From JBFFMO01 sp041390025 (GTDB lineage: Bacteria; Myxococcota_A; Bradymonadia; Bradymonadales; Bradymonadaceae), in NCBI GenBank assembly GCA_041390025.1, contig JAWKQR010000027.1, positions 1 through 64,000 on the forward strand: DNA of 64,000 nt. The letters are read 5' to 3'. A model generated the notes under the pieces. The model worked only from the letters and a program-made list of their open reading frames with translations, was not told where the DNA came from and did no database searches. This document shows, one piece after another, positions 33,985 through 43,350 of this stretch (position 1 is the first letter of the stretch; each line of letters begins with the position of its first letter). A program made the position numbers and the translations under genes.

Positions 33985-34847
33985 CCTTGGATTGGCATCG
34001 TCTGTGTCATGCCCATGTCGGGGCAATCAAATCGGTCACACCGCTCAGTGGCGGGCTCGTGAACCACGTGTTTCGGGTGGTCGGCGAGCGTGGACAGCTG
34101 GTGGCGAAACACGCGCCGCCGCATGTGGCGGCCGCGCCAGACATAGCGCTCGATCCGTCGCGGCTGAAGGTCGAAGCCGCCGCACTAGCGATGGTCGCAT
34201 CCTGTGCGACACCCAGCGTAAAGGCGCCGCGTGTGGTCGCCTACCACGAGGACGCCAACGTCTTGTTGATGGAAGACCTCGGCGACCTTGGTGACCTGTT
34301 TGCGCTCGACGACCCGATCGCGGCGTTTGACCCCCTGGCGACCTTTCTCAGACGTGTGCATGCACTGCGGCCAGACGATTTGCCGAGTTTTGGCATTCAC
34401 CAAAGCCGCGCGAAAAACCAATATCTCCCACTGGCCAAAATGGTCTCGGACCCTCTGAACCACGAGCTTGAGTGGGCGGCGGACCATTTCGCGTCGCCGG
34501 CGACGGGACTTGTGATGGGCGACCTTTGGCCCGCGTCGGTCTTGGTTTCACCGCGCCAATTTTTCATCATCGACTGGGAATTCGCGACACATGGTCACGT
34601 CGAGCAAGATGTCGCACATTTATCGGCGCACGTCCGCATGAGGTGGGGGGAAACGGCCGAAGACGCGTGGCTTGGGAGCTACGACGTTGGCGCATGGACT
34701 ACAACGCAACATCGGGCGTTTCGTGTTCACCGTGCAGCCGAGATACTGCAACGCACAATCGGCGCTTTTGCGGGAACGGGAGGTGCGCGCTGGCTTGGCG
34801 AAACGAAGGACGCGTTGATTCACGATGTCCAAAACGAATTCGCATAA
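33930..34847 (+). CDS. aminoglycoside phosphotransferase-fold kinase, methylthioribose-kinase-like
   Basis: From the ATG at 33930 it has 305 residues and overlaps the phosphorylase by 55 bases. A TTG at 33981 that overlaps the upstream stop (TTGA) would give 288 residues and may be the true start. Motifs: G-G-L-V-N-H-V-F-R-V (Gly loop), V-A-K-H-A-P-P (ATP Lys), L-L-M-E-D-L-G-D (hinge), V-M-G-D-L-W-P-A-S (catalytic loop with Asp, in place of H-G-D-x-x-x-x-N) and I-I-D-W-E-F-A (DxE/DFG-like). The alternation resembles methylthioribose kinases. Likely substrate: a small sugar or nucleoside-derived alcohol. Cytoplasmic. Confidence 0.75.
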   Translation: MARDRIPRDVQEFSLSVLTLDWHRLCHAHVGAIKSVTPLSGGLVNHVFRVVGERGQLVAKHAPPHVAAAPDIALDPSRLKVEAAALAMVASCATPSVKAPRVVAYHEDANVLLMEDLGDLGDLFALDDPIAAFDPLATFLRRVHALRPDDLPSFGIHQSRAKNQYLPLAKMVSDPLNHELEWAADHFASPATGLVMGDLWPASVLVSPRQFFIIDWEFATHGHVEQDVAHLSAHVRMRWGETAEDAWLGSYDVGAWTTTQHRAFRVHRAAEILQRTIGAFAGTGGARWLGETKDALIHDVQNEFA

Positions 34848-34862
34848 TCGGCGAAACTCGAA

Positions 34863-37256
34863 TCAGAATGCTCGAATCTTTCGCCCTTCAAAATCGACAA
34901 AATACGGCACGAAAACAAGGCCGCAAAAACGCACCGAAATGTCGGATTTTTTCGGGGAAATCCGCTTGGATTCGACCGAAAAATTAAACGGCTCGAATTT
35001 TTGGGCGAGGGCTGTCAATTCCGATTCCATTTCCTGCCGCAGGCGTTGCACGTCTTCCACTTCCCGCGCGAGTGCGTCCTCGGCGCGCGAGATATCAGAC
35101 TGCGCCTTGGCAGATCGCGTCGCTTTGGACGCTGTGCTTCGTACGGCCGAGCGCACGCTCTTGCCCATGAAGGCATCAAAAATCGACGACCCAAACGAAA
35201 TCGCCGTGTCGACTTGCGTCTGTCGCGCCTCGGCACGCTCGCGCTCCACGCGCTCTTGTGCCCTGGCCACCTGGTCTTCTTCACGCTCCAACTTCGTCAG
35301 AAATTTTTGGCGCACTTTTTCGACTTCAGCGTCACGTTTTGTGCGTACTTCCATCGCGACGCGCTCATGGAACGCGGTCGCATCTTCGCCTTCGCGGCTG
35401 CTCAATTTCAGCGACGGGCACTCAAAGACATCGAGGCCGCGTTCGCGGTAGACGTAGTCTTCAAAGTCCTTCTCAAGACTCTTGTAAATCTTGGGTTCCC
35501 GCGCTTCCCGAGGAAAATCGAGAAACTCCGCTGGATGGCCTTCGCGCTCAAGCACTGCGGCGTCAAAATCTACGGCAGACGACTTCGACCAATCCACCAG
35601 GATGGGCGGACTTGCAAACGGCGCAATGTGATTGGCCTGCAGTTGGGTCGACACACCAAATTTCGAATTCTCGATGGTGAGCTGCGCGCTCGCGAAACAC
35701 ATCGGCCGGTACAACAACTTGGTACCGTCGGGTTGCGCCACTCGGATCGGCAGGTAGTACGCGTCAACGCTGGACATCACGGGAGCCGCAATCGACGCGG
35801 GTGCGACGGACGGTGCAGCAGGGGCGGCTTTGGGTGGGGCACTCGTAAAGGATGCTTCAGCGGACTGGTCGGGCAACGTCAGTCGCTTGATGTCGTCGCG
35901 GGTCAGTGGCCCTTTCAGAAAACTCATGGCCCAGCGTGTCTCGAATTCAACGGGCGCTTTTTGATGGATGCTGTGCAACAAGAATCGCCGTGACCCGATC
36001 GACGATAGTTTTTCGGACAGCGCGCCTCTGTCAAAATCGCCGCTCGCCGTCAGTCCGTCGACCACACGCGCGACGTCGCGCTCGGTCTGCAGGCGGCCCA
36101 AAAACCAGGTGCCGGCGTTCGACAAGGCTTTGTAGTCCAAGTCGGCGGGATTCTGAGTCGCCAATACAAGCCCAAGGCCGTGGGCACGCGCCTGCTTGAG
36201 CATCGTCAAGAGTGGCTTCTTTGAGGGTGGCTCAGCCACGGGCGGCAGATATCCGAACACCTCGTCCATGTACAAAATCGCGCGCAAGCTCGTGGTCCCG
36301 GGTTGGCCGCGCATCCACCCGAGCACACGATCGAGCAACAACGTCACAAAAAACATCCGTTCGGAATCCGACAAGTGAGAGATCGAAAACACGCTCGTAC
36401 GTGCTTTGCCCTCAGGCGTGTACATCAGCTTGTCGATGTCGAGCGGATCACCTTGAAGCCACGGCGCAAAGGATGGACTTGCGAGCAACGTATTGAGCCG
36501 CATCGCGAGCGCCATACGGCTTTTGGCGGCAAAGACGTCGTCCAAATCCATGATGCCGACCCGGTCGAAGGGAGGCTTTTGAATCGCGTGGATTAGCTTG
36601 ACAAAATCGAGGTCTTCCCCGGCGTTCCAGTAGTGCGCCAAGACGTTGGACAAAAACACGTGCTCGGGGCTTTGCAGCGGGTCGGCGTCGATGCCAAGCA
36701 AGCCGAGCAAGCCCGACACGGTGCTCTCGATCCGGTCCGCAAAGACGTCCGCTTGGTCGCGTAGCGCCTGGGGAGGCGCCGAAAACGAGCTGAGCAGCGA
36801 GATCATGCGCCCGGCGTTCGCACCAGGCGTGTAAATGGTCACGACGTTGGACGACTTCAGCTTCTGAACACGCTCGGCGGACTGCCCCCAACCCGCCAGA
36901 CCGTCGCGCCACTTCGTGGCTTGCGCGGCGGCGAACGCGGGTACGTCCATGCCCTTTCGGCGTGCTTCCTCGGCATCCACCCAAGGTTCGAAGTCGCCGG
37001 GTGCGAGGTTGGGAAACGTCAAAGCCAGATTCCCGATGTCGCCCTTGGGGTCGATGGCGATGCACGGAATCCCATCAATCGCGGCTTCCTCGAGCAGATC
37101 CACGCACAACCCGGTCTTTCCGCTGCCGGTCATTCCCACGCAGATGGCGTGCGTCAGCAGGTTGCGCGAATCGTAGAGGAGCGGTTGTTCCGCGTCCTCG
37201 GTCGAACGTCCAAGGTACAGAAGGCCAAGTTTCTCGTAGATTTCGCTGTGGATCAT
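34863..37256 (-). CDS. HerA/DUF853-like ATPase with C-terminal coiled coil
   Basis: 797 residues. The FtsK/HerA-type ATPase core has G-M-T-G-S-G-K-T at about residue 42 (Walker A), then A-I-D-P-K-G-D-I-G-N-L, I-L-Y-M-D-E-V-F-G-Y-L-P-P (Walker B) and L-A-T-Q-N-P-A-D-L-D (sensor). It differs from archaeal HerA in its long C-terminal part. That part has a Pro/Ala linker near 470-490 and a strongly charged coiled coil (about 640-760), including R-A-Q-E-R-V-E-R-E-R-A. Probably a DNA-translocating or protein-remodelling motor, cytoplasmic. Its ATG overlaps the upstream PHP stop (TAATG), so the two are translationally coupled. Confidence 0.85.
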   Translation of the reverse strand: MIHSEIYEKLGLLYLGRSTEDAEQPLLYDSRNLLTHAICVGMTGSGKTGLCVDLLEEAAIDGIPCIAIDPKGDIGNLALTFPNLAPGDFEPWVDAEEARRKGMDVPAFAAAQATKWRDGLAGWGQSAERVQKLKSSNVVTIYTPGANAGRMISLLSSFSAPPQALRDQADVFADRIESTVSGLLGLLGIDADPLQSPEHVFLSNVLAHYWNAGEDLDFVKLIHAIQKPPFDRVGIMDLDDVFAAKSRMALAMRLNTLLASPSFAPWLQGDPLDIDKLMYTPEGKARTSVFSISHLSDSERMFFVTLLLDRVLGWMRGQPGTTSLRAILYMDEVFGYLPPVAEPPSKKPLLTMLKQARAHGLGLVLATQNPADLDYKALSNAGTWFLGRLQTERDVARVVDGLTASGDFDRGALSEKLSSIGSRRFLLHSIHQKAPVEFETRWAMSFLKGPLTRDDIKRLTLPDQSAEASFTSAPPKAAPAAPSVAPASIAAPVMSSVDAYYLPIRVAQPDGTKLLYRPMCFASAQLTIENSKFGVSTQLQANHIAPFASPPILVDWSKSSAVDFDAAVLEREGHPAEFLDFPREAREPKIYKSLEKDFEDYVYRERGLDVFECPSLKLSSREGEDATAFHERVAMEVRTKRDAEVEKVRQKFLTKLEREEDQVARAQERVERERAEARQTQVDTAISFGSSIFDAFMGKSVRSAVRSTASKATRSAKAQSDISRAEDALAREVEDVQRLRQEMESELTALAQKFEPFNFSVESKRISPKKSDISVRFCGLVFVPYFVDFEGRKIRAF

Positions 37257-38563
37257 TACTTCGCTCGAACAGAATTGGTGATGCCGATGCCAAAGCGCAT
37301 CGAGCCTTGCGCGGCGTCTGGCAAAAGCGTTGCCAGATACGCATGATTTGGTTTTAGCTGAACCGCAAAGACAAACTCGAACGCGTCGCCCGGTTCGATC
37401 GCCTGCTCAAAAACCGTGTTGGTCTGCGCAACCGGCGCCGGCTTGAGATCCCCTGAACGGTTGTCGACGCAGCCGTCAGGCACCACCTCGACCACCTTCA
37501 ATGTGCGTGCCTTGTCAGCCCCTTCGGACGAGCCTCGCAACCGCGCCCACGCAACTTCGCTGGCGTCGACCTCGTCGCCGCCAAACCCTAACCACTGCCC
37601 GGATGTGTCAAAAAGGTCGAACTCGAACGGCACGTCGTTGTCCGAGATCGAGATGTGTCCTGCGTCCACGCCCGCGAGCAGCTGCGACCAGTCCAAGGAT
37701 TCGGCCCACACGCGCGTTTTGGGAAAACCGAGCGGCGGATTGGTGACCGTGCCAGGGTAGACGATGTTCACGCGGTGGTTGTCGCTGCCTGCGAGCACCC
37801 GGGTGTCCTTGCCGAGCGCCAAATCGCACTTCAAGCCTTCGATGGCCTGCGAGTCAAAGAAATCCCAGCCAGCGCTGCCGTTGTAGACCTCCATCGCGTC
37901 ATAGTCGCGTGTCGTCCAATCAAAGGCGATCCAGCTCGCCGGGCCGAACGGGTGGTTGACGGTGACAAAACAACCGGCGGCACGCGCTTGCTCGATGGTC
38001 TGCGCGCCGCTGACAACCCCTCGGGGCCGGTCCACGAAGGCGATGTCTGGATCAAACGTCGCAAGATCCCTTGGATAACACCCAATATGACCGCGTGGCT
38101 TGTAGCCTAGCCCATCGTCCGTTGGGCTCATCTCGTTTCCGTCGATCATAAGAAAATTTGCGTCGGACAACGCGGCTGCTTCGTCCCAATACGGGAACTC
38201 AGGTCCCATGTTGAAGAGGGTCTCGTCTTCGACGGTCGTCGTCGTGTCGCTGCCGGTGCTGTTGCTGTGATCGGTCAACACCACAAAATCCAAGCCGATC
38301 TCCAGCGCACGCGCCTTGATCGCGGCGGGGGTGCTGTCGCCGCCGGTGTCGTTGGACGCCCCCGAAGCATGCACGTGAAAGTCGCCGGTCCACCACTGCC
38401 CTGCGATGGGACGTTCCCCCAGGACCGGCGGACCGCTCGGAGCGTCCAAGCCCACGTCTTGGGATGTCGTGACGTCAGACCCCATGTCTTTGGCGGGCGA
38501 CGGGTTGGAATCGGACGAACACGACGCCAACGCCAGCGCAAAAATGACTCCCCAGGGTTTCAC
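37256..38563 (-). CDS. PHP-domain (CehA/McbA-like) metallohydrolase lipoprotein
   Basis: 435 residues from a GTG at 38563 preceded by G-A-G-G-T; this start exposes a lipoprotein signal ending A-L-A-S-C. An Asp-rich linker leads to a PHP fold with D-F-H-V-H-A-S-G (first metal pair), V-L-T-D-H-S-N-S and V-L-A-G-S-D-N-H (late metal ligands), the CehA/McbA layout. It is likely a metal-dependent phosphoesterase or esterase acting outside the cytoplasm. Downstream is the HerA-like ATPase (coupled); upstream, seven bases away, is a putative outer-membrane protein. Confidence 0.85.
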   Translation of the reverse strand: MKPWGVIFALALASCSSDSNPSPAKDMGSDVTTSQDVGLDAPSGPPVLGERPIAGQWWTGDFHVHASGASNDTGGDSTPAAIKARALEIGLDFVVLTDHSNSTGSDTTTTVEDETLFNMGPEFPYWDEAAALSDANFLMIDGNEMSPTDDGLGYKPRGHIGCYPRDLATFDPDIAFVDRPRGVVSGAQTIEQARAAGCFVTVNHPFGPASWIAFDWTTRDYDAMEVYNGSAGWDFFDSQAIEGLKCDLALGKDTRVLAGSDNHRVNIVYPGTVTNPPLGFPKTRVWAESLDWSQLLAGVDAGHISISDNDVPFEFDLFDTSGQWLGFGGDEVDASEVAWARLRGSSEGADKARTLKVVEVVPDGCVDNRSGDLKPAPVAQTNTVFEQAIEPGDAFEFVFAVQLKPNHAYLATLLPDAAQGSMRFGIGITNSVRAK

Positions 38564-38570
38564 GAATACC

Positions 38571-39476
38571 TCACAGGTCACCCTCAATCTGCACACCCAC
38601 CGCGATGTAGGGCAGCCACGCGGGTGTGTCCTCGCCGGCGCGCCAGCGGTGTTTGACGTACCAGTTGGCCAGACCGATCGCCGTCGCCCGCTTGACGCGT
38701 CCGCTGCCCTCGAAAAACGGCCACGCGACCAGCGGCCCGACGCGGTGGGCTGGACCGTTGGGATCTTCGTCGGCGATCTCAGACGAATAAACGGCCCAAG
38801 ACGAGTTCATGCGCGCCCCTGCGACCAATCCCGACTCGAACAGCCAGACGACGTCGAGATCGTTTTGGAAAAACAAACCGCCGTCTTCGATCAAATAGTC
38901 GAACTGCGGCGAATAGTAGAGGGTTTCGCCGTCTCCAAGGTCGAGGTTGACGTAGGTGCCTTGCAGGTGACTGCGGACTGCGACCTGTCCCACGGCCGCC
39001 TGCAGCAGTGCTGTCAGCGTCCACCGAGTCCCGGTCGTTGCGCTGTTTTCGCCAGCTTCTTTGATGGCATCCAACGCCGTATCCGAATAGTCCGCGTTGA
39101 CATCATTGAACCGTGCGACATGGCCAAAATTGCCAAAAAAACCGATGGCCTCCGCGCGCGCTCGCAATCGCAAAATGCTCAATGGTTGAAGCTCGGCTTG
39201 TAAACCCACAAAGCCGTACGCAGGTGTCGCCGCACCGACCACGGCCGCTTCCGCGTAGTTTGTGGCGAAGAGCGGGTTTTGACTCAGGTAAAGCGGCTTG
39301 CGGTACGAAACCTGGACCAGCTCGACGAGCCCAAGCGGGTTGTAGGCTGCCGCCGAAAAGGACTGCCATCGCAACTGACCGTCCAACGAACCCGGTTGAG
39401 CTTGAGCCGACACGGCGACCAACTGCACGCTCACGAACAGCAAAGCTGCCGCACAAAAGGAAAAGTTGTTTTTCAT
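38571..39476 (-). CDS. putative outer-membrane beta-barrel protein, function unknown
   Basis: 301 residues from the ATG at 39476. The signal peptide ends V-S-A-Q-A-Q (about residue 27). The mature part has alternating hydrophobic and polar strands rich in Tyr, Phe, Trp and Gly (V-S-Y-R-K-P-L-Y-L; A-I-G-F-F-G-N-F-G; T-L-Y-Y-S-P-Q-F), as in outer-membrane barrels. The C-terminus (G-V-Q-I-E-G-D-L) lacks a terminal Phe, so a barrel is likely but not certain. It leads a three-gene minus-strand unit with the PHP lipoprotein and HerA-like ATPase. Confidence 0.62.
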   Translation of the reverse strand: MKNNFSFCAAALLFVSVQLVAVSAQAQPGSLDGQLRWQSFSAAAYNPLGLVELVQVSYRKPLYLSQNPLFATNYAEAAVVGAATPAYGFVGLQAELQPLSILRLRARAEAIGFFGNFGHVARFNDVNADYSDTALDAIKEAGENSATTGTRWTLTALLQAAVGQVAVRSHLQGTYVNLDLGDGETLYYSPQFDYLIEDGGLFFQNDLDVVWLFESGLVAGARMNSSWAVYSSEIADEDPNGPAHRVGPLVAWPFFEGSGRVKRATAIGLANWYVKHRWRAGEDTPAWLPYIAVGVQIEGDL

Positions 39477-39568
39477 GCTGCACAAACTACATGCCGCCCC
39501 GCCGAATACGTTTGCACGGCGCGGCCGGATTCCATAGGCTCTAGGTCCCTGTGGAGGACACAATCTTT

Positions 39569-41128
39569 ATGCGCCTAATCCTGCTCGTTTCTGCTGTATC
39601 CATGCTGGTGGCGTGTGCCTCGGGGGATTCTCCGTCCGACCCTAAAAAGACACCCGACGTCGGGATCAGCTTCCCCGACGCAGGCGCAGACGACGCGGGC
39701 TCAAGCGAAACCGACATGCCTGGCACCACCACAACGCCAGACATCACCGTCGAGACACCCGGCGCCCGCAAGACCATGATCCTCGAAGGAACCCTTCTGC
39801 TGCCAACGGGACCAACCTATGGCCAAGTCTTGGTGGCAGACGGCTACATTCGATGTGTGGCGCTCGATTGTACGACCGACCCGGACGCCGCGAACGCGAC
39901 GGTGATCAAGACGACCGGCGTGGTGTCACCGGGCCTCATCGACGCGCACAACCATCTGCCCTACAACTTCCTGCCCGAGTGGAATCCAGGCCAACGTCGG
40001 TTCAACAATCGCTACGAGTGGGCCGACGACCCGAGCTATGAGGCACACGTCGCCCCCTACGCAAACAACCGCAGCTCGGCCTCACACTTCTGCCCGGCCG
40101 CACGATGGGGTGAGCTCCGCTCCCTGCTTCATGGCACAACAACCATTCAGGGCCAGTCGCTCAGCCAGAGCTGCATCCAAGGGCTTGTGCGCAATGCCGA
40201 CCACGAACAGGATGTGACCTATGACCTGATGCGCACCACGATCGTCAGTCCCCGCGAAATCACCGACGACGAGGCCGCGAACTACATCGCGTCGTTTCGC
40301 GACCCGCTCGAGCCCGCCACGCGCTTCGCCGTGCACATGATGGAAGGCTACCGGGGCAACAACGTCGAGCTTGAGTTCAGCTCCTTTGCCGGCCGCGACA
40401 CGCGCCCCAACCGGCACCAAGGGGTCTCGTTGCTCGAAGACGGCACAGCCGTGCTGATCCACTCCATCGCCCTGACCGACGAAGAGCTCGACGAGGTCAA
40501 AGCCACCAACTCCAAAATCGTGTGGTCGCCCTCGAGCAACATCGTGTTGTACGGCCGCACGCTGGACATCAAGAAGGTCCTCGACAAAGGCATCGTGACG
40601 GGGCTTGGCCCTGACTGGACTGTCTCGGGCGAAGACGACCTGCTCGCTGAGCTGAACTACGCCCGCGAGTTTGCGCGCTTGACCAACATCGAATCCACGC
40701 TGACGCCCAAAAAACTTTGGGAGATGGTCACGCGTGATGGCGCAGAGGTCGTGGGCCTGAGCGAGTTTGTGGGCACGATCGAAGAAGGAAAACACGCCGA
40801 TTTGGTGGTCTTCCGCAACGCCGACGATCCCTACGAGGCCATCGTCGATGCCGACGCGCGCGACGTCTTGTTGGTGCTCATCGGCGGCGAAGCCTATTAC
40901 GGCGACGCGTCCTTGAAACCGGCGGTGGCGCGAAACGATTACTGCGAGGACATCAACGTGTGCCGAAACGCCCGCTTTGTATGCGCCGTCGAGGACCCCA
41001 CCTCGGCGTGGGGAACCGTGACACAAATCCGCCAAGCCCTCTTCGACATCCTCGAAGGCACCGGCTATCCTGCCACCGAGCAATACAAGCGTGGCAACGA
41101 GTTACTTGAACTTGTCGCCTGCCCCTAA
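39569..41128 (+). CDS. amidohydrolase-fold lipoprotein
   Basis: 519 residues from the ATG at 39569, set by G-G-A-G-G about ten bases upstream. The lipobox ends L-V-A-C. An Asp/Pro linker is followed by the urease-superfamily TIM barrel: G-L-I-D-A-H-N-H (metal HxH), L-I-H-S-I-A (His), V-W-S-P-S-S-N (substrate loop) and G-L-G-P-D-W-T (Asp). The C-terminal composite strand is G-K-H-A-D-L-V-V-F. This resembles cytosine/guanine deaminase-like and chlorohydrolase-like members. Extra Cys in the tail suggest disulphides. It is extracytoplasmic; the substrate is unknown. It is followed after 12 bases by a hybrid kinase. Confidence 0.85.
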   Translation: MRLILLVSAVSMLVACASGDSPSDPKKTPDVGISFPDAGADDAGSSETDMPGTTTTPDITVETPGARKTMILEGTLLLPTGPTYGQVLVADGYIRCVALDCTTDPDAANATVIKTTGVVSPGLIDAHNHLPYNFLPEWNPGQRRFNNRYEWADDPSYEAHVAPYANNRSSASHFCPAARWGELRSLLHGTTTIQGQSLSQSCIQGLVRNADHEQDVTYDLMRTTIVSPREITDDEAANYIASFRDPLEPATRFAVHMMEGYRGNNVELEFSSFAGRDTRPNRHQGVSLLEDGTAVLIHSIALTDEELDEVKATNSKIVWSPSSNIVLYGRTLDIKKVLDKGIVTGLGPDWTVSGEDDLLAELNYAREFARLTNIESTLTPKKLWEMVTRDGAEVVGLSEFVGTIEEGKHADLVVFRNADDPYEAIVDADARDVLLVLIGGEAYYGDASLKPAVARNDYCEDINVCRNARFVCAVEDPTSAWGTVTQIRQALFDILEGTGYPATEQYKRGNELLELVACP

Positions 41129-41140
41129 GCCGGCAAATCC

Positions 41141-43348
41141 ATGCGCGACGCGTTCCAACAGTTGATGACCACACTCGAGGACCCGTGTTTCCTGCTCGAT
41201 GGCGTTGGCGGCATTTTGGACGCAAACGCCGCGGCGGTGCGTCTTTTTTCTCCCGCCAAGCACCTGCGTGACTTCCTCCCCGAGGATTTCCTCACCTTCT
41301 TCCAAGACCATCGGCATCCGGGACTGCACAGGAAAGTGTGCGACGAGGGTTCCGCGTGGTTGCAGGTCTTCGAAGACTTCTCGTTTCTGCGGATGCGCGG
41401 ACCCGACGTCATGCCCGCAGGCCTGTTTCAACGGATCACCGAGAACCTGCAAGAGTGGCTGTACATCGTCGAACCCGACTTTCGTGTGATTTGGGCCAAC
41501 GCCCTTGAGGTCCGCAACATGATTGGCGTGGACTTCCGCGCGATCGTGCCCGAGGCCTTGCACGACAACGTCAATCGACGGATGAAACAGATGATGGCCG
41601 GCGAGGTTTTGCCGCCCTACGAAACGCGGGTCGAAACCCCAGAGGGCGTGCGTTGGTATCGCGCGTCGTGGATTCCCGTGTGGGAAGTCGACCACCTCTC
41701 GCATGTGGGCATTTTTGTGCGCGACGTGACCGCGCAGAAGGAACACGACGAGGCACTCGTGCGCAGCGAGTCTCGCTATCGCACGGTCTTGAACAACTCG
41801 TTGGACATCGTGGCGCTGTTTTCAGCGTCCCACCGCCTGCAGTTTGTAACCCCAAACATCTACGAGACGTTGGGCTACCGCGCCGAAGACTTGGTCGGCG
41901 AAGAAGTGGACACACTTCTGACGCGCGAGGACTTACGCGAGGTCGCGGCCAAGGTGAAGCTGCTGCGCGCGAGGCCTGCCCTGCCCGTGTCGTTCGAGGC
42001 CAAGGTCCGACGTGCAGACGGAACCTACGCTTGGGTCGAGGCCCGCGTTCGTGTCACGGAGCCCGGCGTCGAAGGCGCCATGCTGATCTGCAACGCGCGC
42101 GATGTCACCGCCCGGCGCGAGCTCGAAGCGATGCGCCAACAGCTGATCCGTGCCGACAAGCTCGCCGCGGTCGGTCAGGTCGCAGCCGGTGTCGCGCACG
42201 AGATCAACAACCCTGCCAGCTACATCTACACGAACCTCTTTGTGTTGCGTGAGTACCTGACCCAGTTCGCGGACAAGTTCCCGCTTGAGGCGGGCAGCGA
42301 GGCGGCCTTGGTGATCGCCGACATGAAACACATGATCGACGTCAACCTCCAGGGCATGGACCGCATCAGCCACATCGTGCGTGAGCTGCGTATGTTCTCG
42401 CGCGATGATTCCGAGAACATTGAACACGTGGATCTGCACGAGACCATCGACGCCGCGGTTCACCTTGTGCGCAACCAGATCGAACATATCGCGCACTTGC
42501 ACGTCGACGTGGCCGCCGATGTGCGTGGGATCGTGTCCGACCGTGGCAAACTCGCGCAGGTGCTCGTCAACATCCTCGTTAACGCAGGCCAAGCGATCTC
42601 GGATTCGCCCGCCCGCGACCACGAAGTCAAACTCACCTGCCGACAAGAGGGCGCCGAAGTCGTCATCACGATCTCGGACACGGGGCCCGGCATGGCGCCC
42701 GACGTGCTCGCGCGGATTTTCGAACCCTTTTACACGACCAAAACGGCCGAGCGCGGAACGGGGCTTGGGCTGTGGCTGTGTGACGAAATCGTGCGAAAGC
42801 TCGGCGGCCGTATGGAAGTCGAATCCCAACTCGGCAAAGGGTCGACGTTTATCATCCGCCTGCCTCGCAGCCACGGCCAACAGGAGGTCGAGGTTGCATC
42901 GCTCGAAGAGACCACCGACACCGAATACATGCTGCGCGTGCTCGTGGTCGACGATGACGAGCTCGTGCTGCAGTCGGTCCAAAAGATGCTGCTCTCGCAA
43001 GGCCACGAGGCCATCATTGCCCCCGGCGGCACACAGGCCATCACCCTGTTGACCAAAGACGACGCGTTCGACGCAATCATCTGCGACGTCATGATGCCCT
43101 CGGTCGACGGCCTGCAGCTCTACGAGCACATTGGCCGTCACCATCCCCACCTGTTGCCGCTTGTTGTGTTCTGCACGGCAGGCGTTTTGACGCAGGCTGC
43201 CCGCCGATTCTTGAGCCGCGCCGACATTCGTGTGCTTCAAAAGCCCATCAGCGCCAACCTGCTGCATGACGTGCTGCGGATGCTCGGTTCGATGGCAAAC
43301 AAAAAGGCGCCCGAAGAGGGGCGCCTTGAAGAAATCTCGGCCGAATAG
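41141..43348 (+). CDS. multi-PAS hybrid sensor histidine kinase with receiver domain
   Basis: 735 residues, soluble. Three PAS-like units: a degenerate N-terminal one (about 1-75), a second (about 95-200) and a clear third (about 205-320, with R-R-A-D-G-T-Y-A-W-V). The H-box is V-A-H-E-I-N-N-P-A (His about 352). The ATPase has N-A-G-Q-A-I (N box), D-T-G-P-G-M-A, F-Y-T-T-K-T and G-T-G-L-G-L. The C-terminal receiver (about 605-720) has V-V-D-D-D-E and the phospho-Asp in I-C-D-V-M-M-P, with L-Q-K-P-I as the conserved Lys. The last codons hold a hairpin that serves as the terminator of the convergent fadA gene. Confidence 0.93.
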   Translation: MRDAFQQLMTTLEDPCFLLDGVGGILDANAAAVRLFSPAKHLRDFLPEDFLTFFQDHRHPGLHRKVCDEGSAWLQVFEDFSFLRMRGPDVMPAGLFQRITENLQEWLYIVEPDFRVIWANALEVRNMIGVDFRAIVPEALHDNVNRRMKQMMAGEVLPPYETRVETPEGVRWYRASWIPVWEVDHLSHVGIFVRDVTAQKEHDEALVRSESRYRTVLNNSLDIVALFSASHRLQFVTPNIYETLGYRAEDLVGEEVDTLLTREDLREVAAKVKLLRARPALPVSFEAKVRRADGTYAWVEARVRVTEPGVEGAMLICNARDVTARRELEAMRQQLIRADKLAAVGQVAAGVAHEINNPASYIYTNLFVLREYLTQFADKFPLEAGSEAALVIADMKHMIDVNLQGMDRISHIVRELRMFSRDDSENIEHVDLHETIDAAVHLVRNQIEHIAHLHVDVAADVRGIVSDRGKLAQVLVNILVNAGQAISDSPARDHEVKLTCRQEGAEVVITISDTGPGMAPDVLARIFEPFYTTKTAERGTGLGLWLCDEIVRKLGGRMEVESQLGKGSTFIIRLPRSHGQQEVEVASLEETTDTEYMLRVLVVDDDELVLQSVQKMLLSQGHEAIIAPGGTQAITLLTKDDAFDAIICDVMMPSVDGLQLYEHIGRHHPHLLPLVVFCTAGVLTQAARRFLSRADIRVLQKPISANLLHDVLRMLGSMANKKAPEEGRLEEISAE
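43301..43327 (-). terminator. intrinsic terminator for the fadN-fadA operon, inside the 3' end of the hybrid kinase gene
   Basis: On the minus strand AAGGCGCCC, a six-base loop (CTCTTC) and GGGCGCCTT form a perfect nine-pair stem, followed by a T-run (43301-43305 read as A on plus). It lies 24 bases past the fadA stop. It is directional: the plus strand has no T-run after the stem. Confidence 0.8.
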
Positions 43349-43350
43349 AA

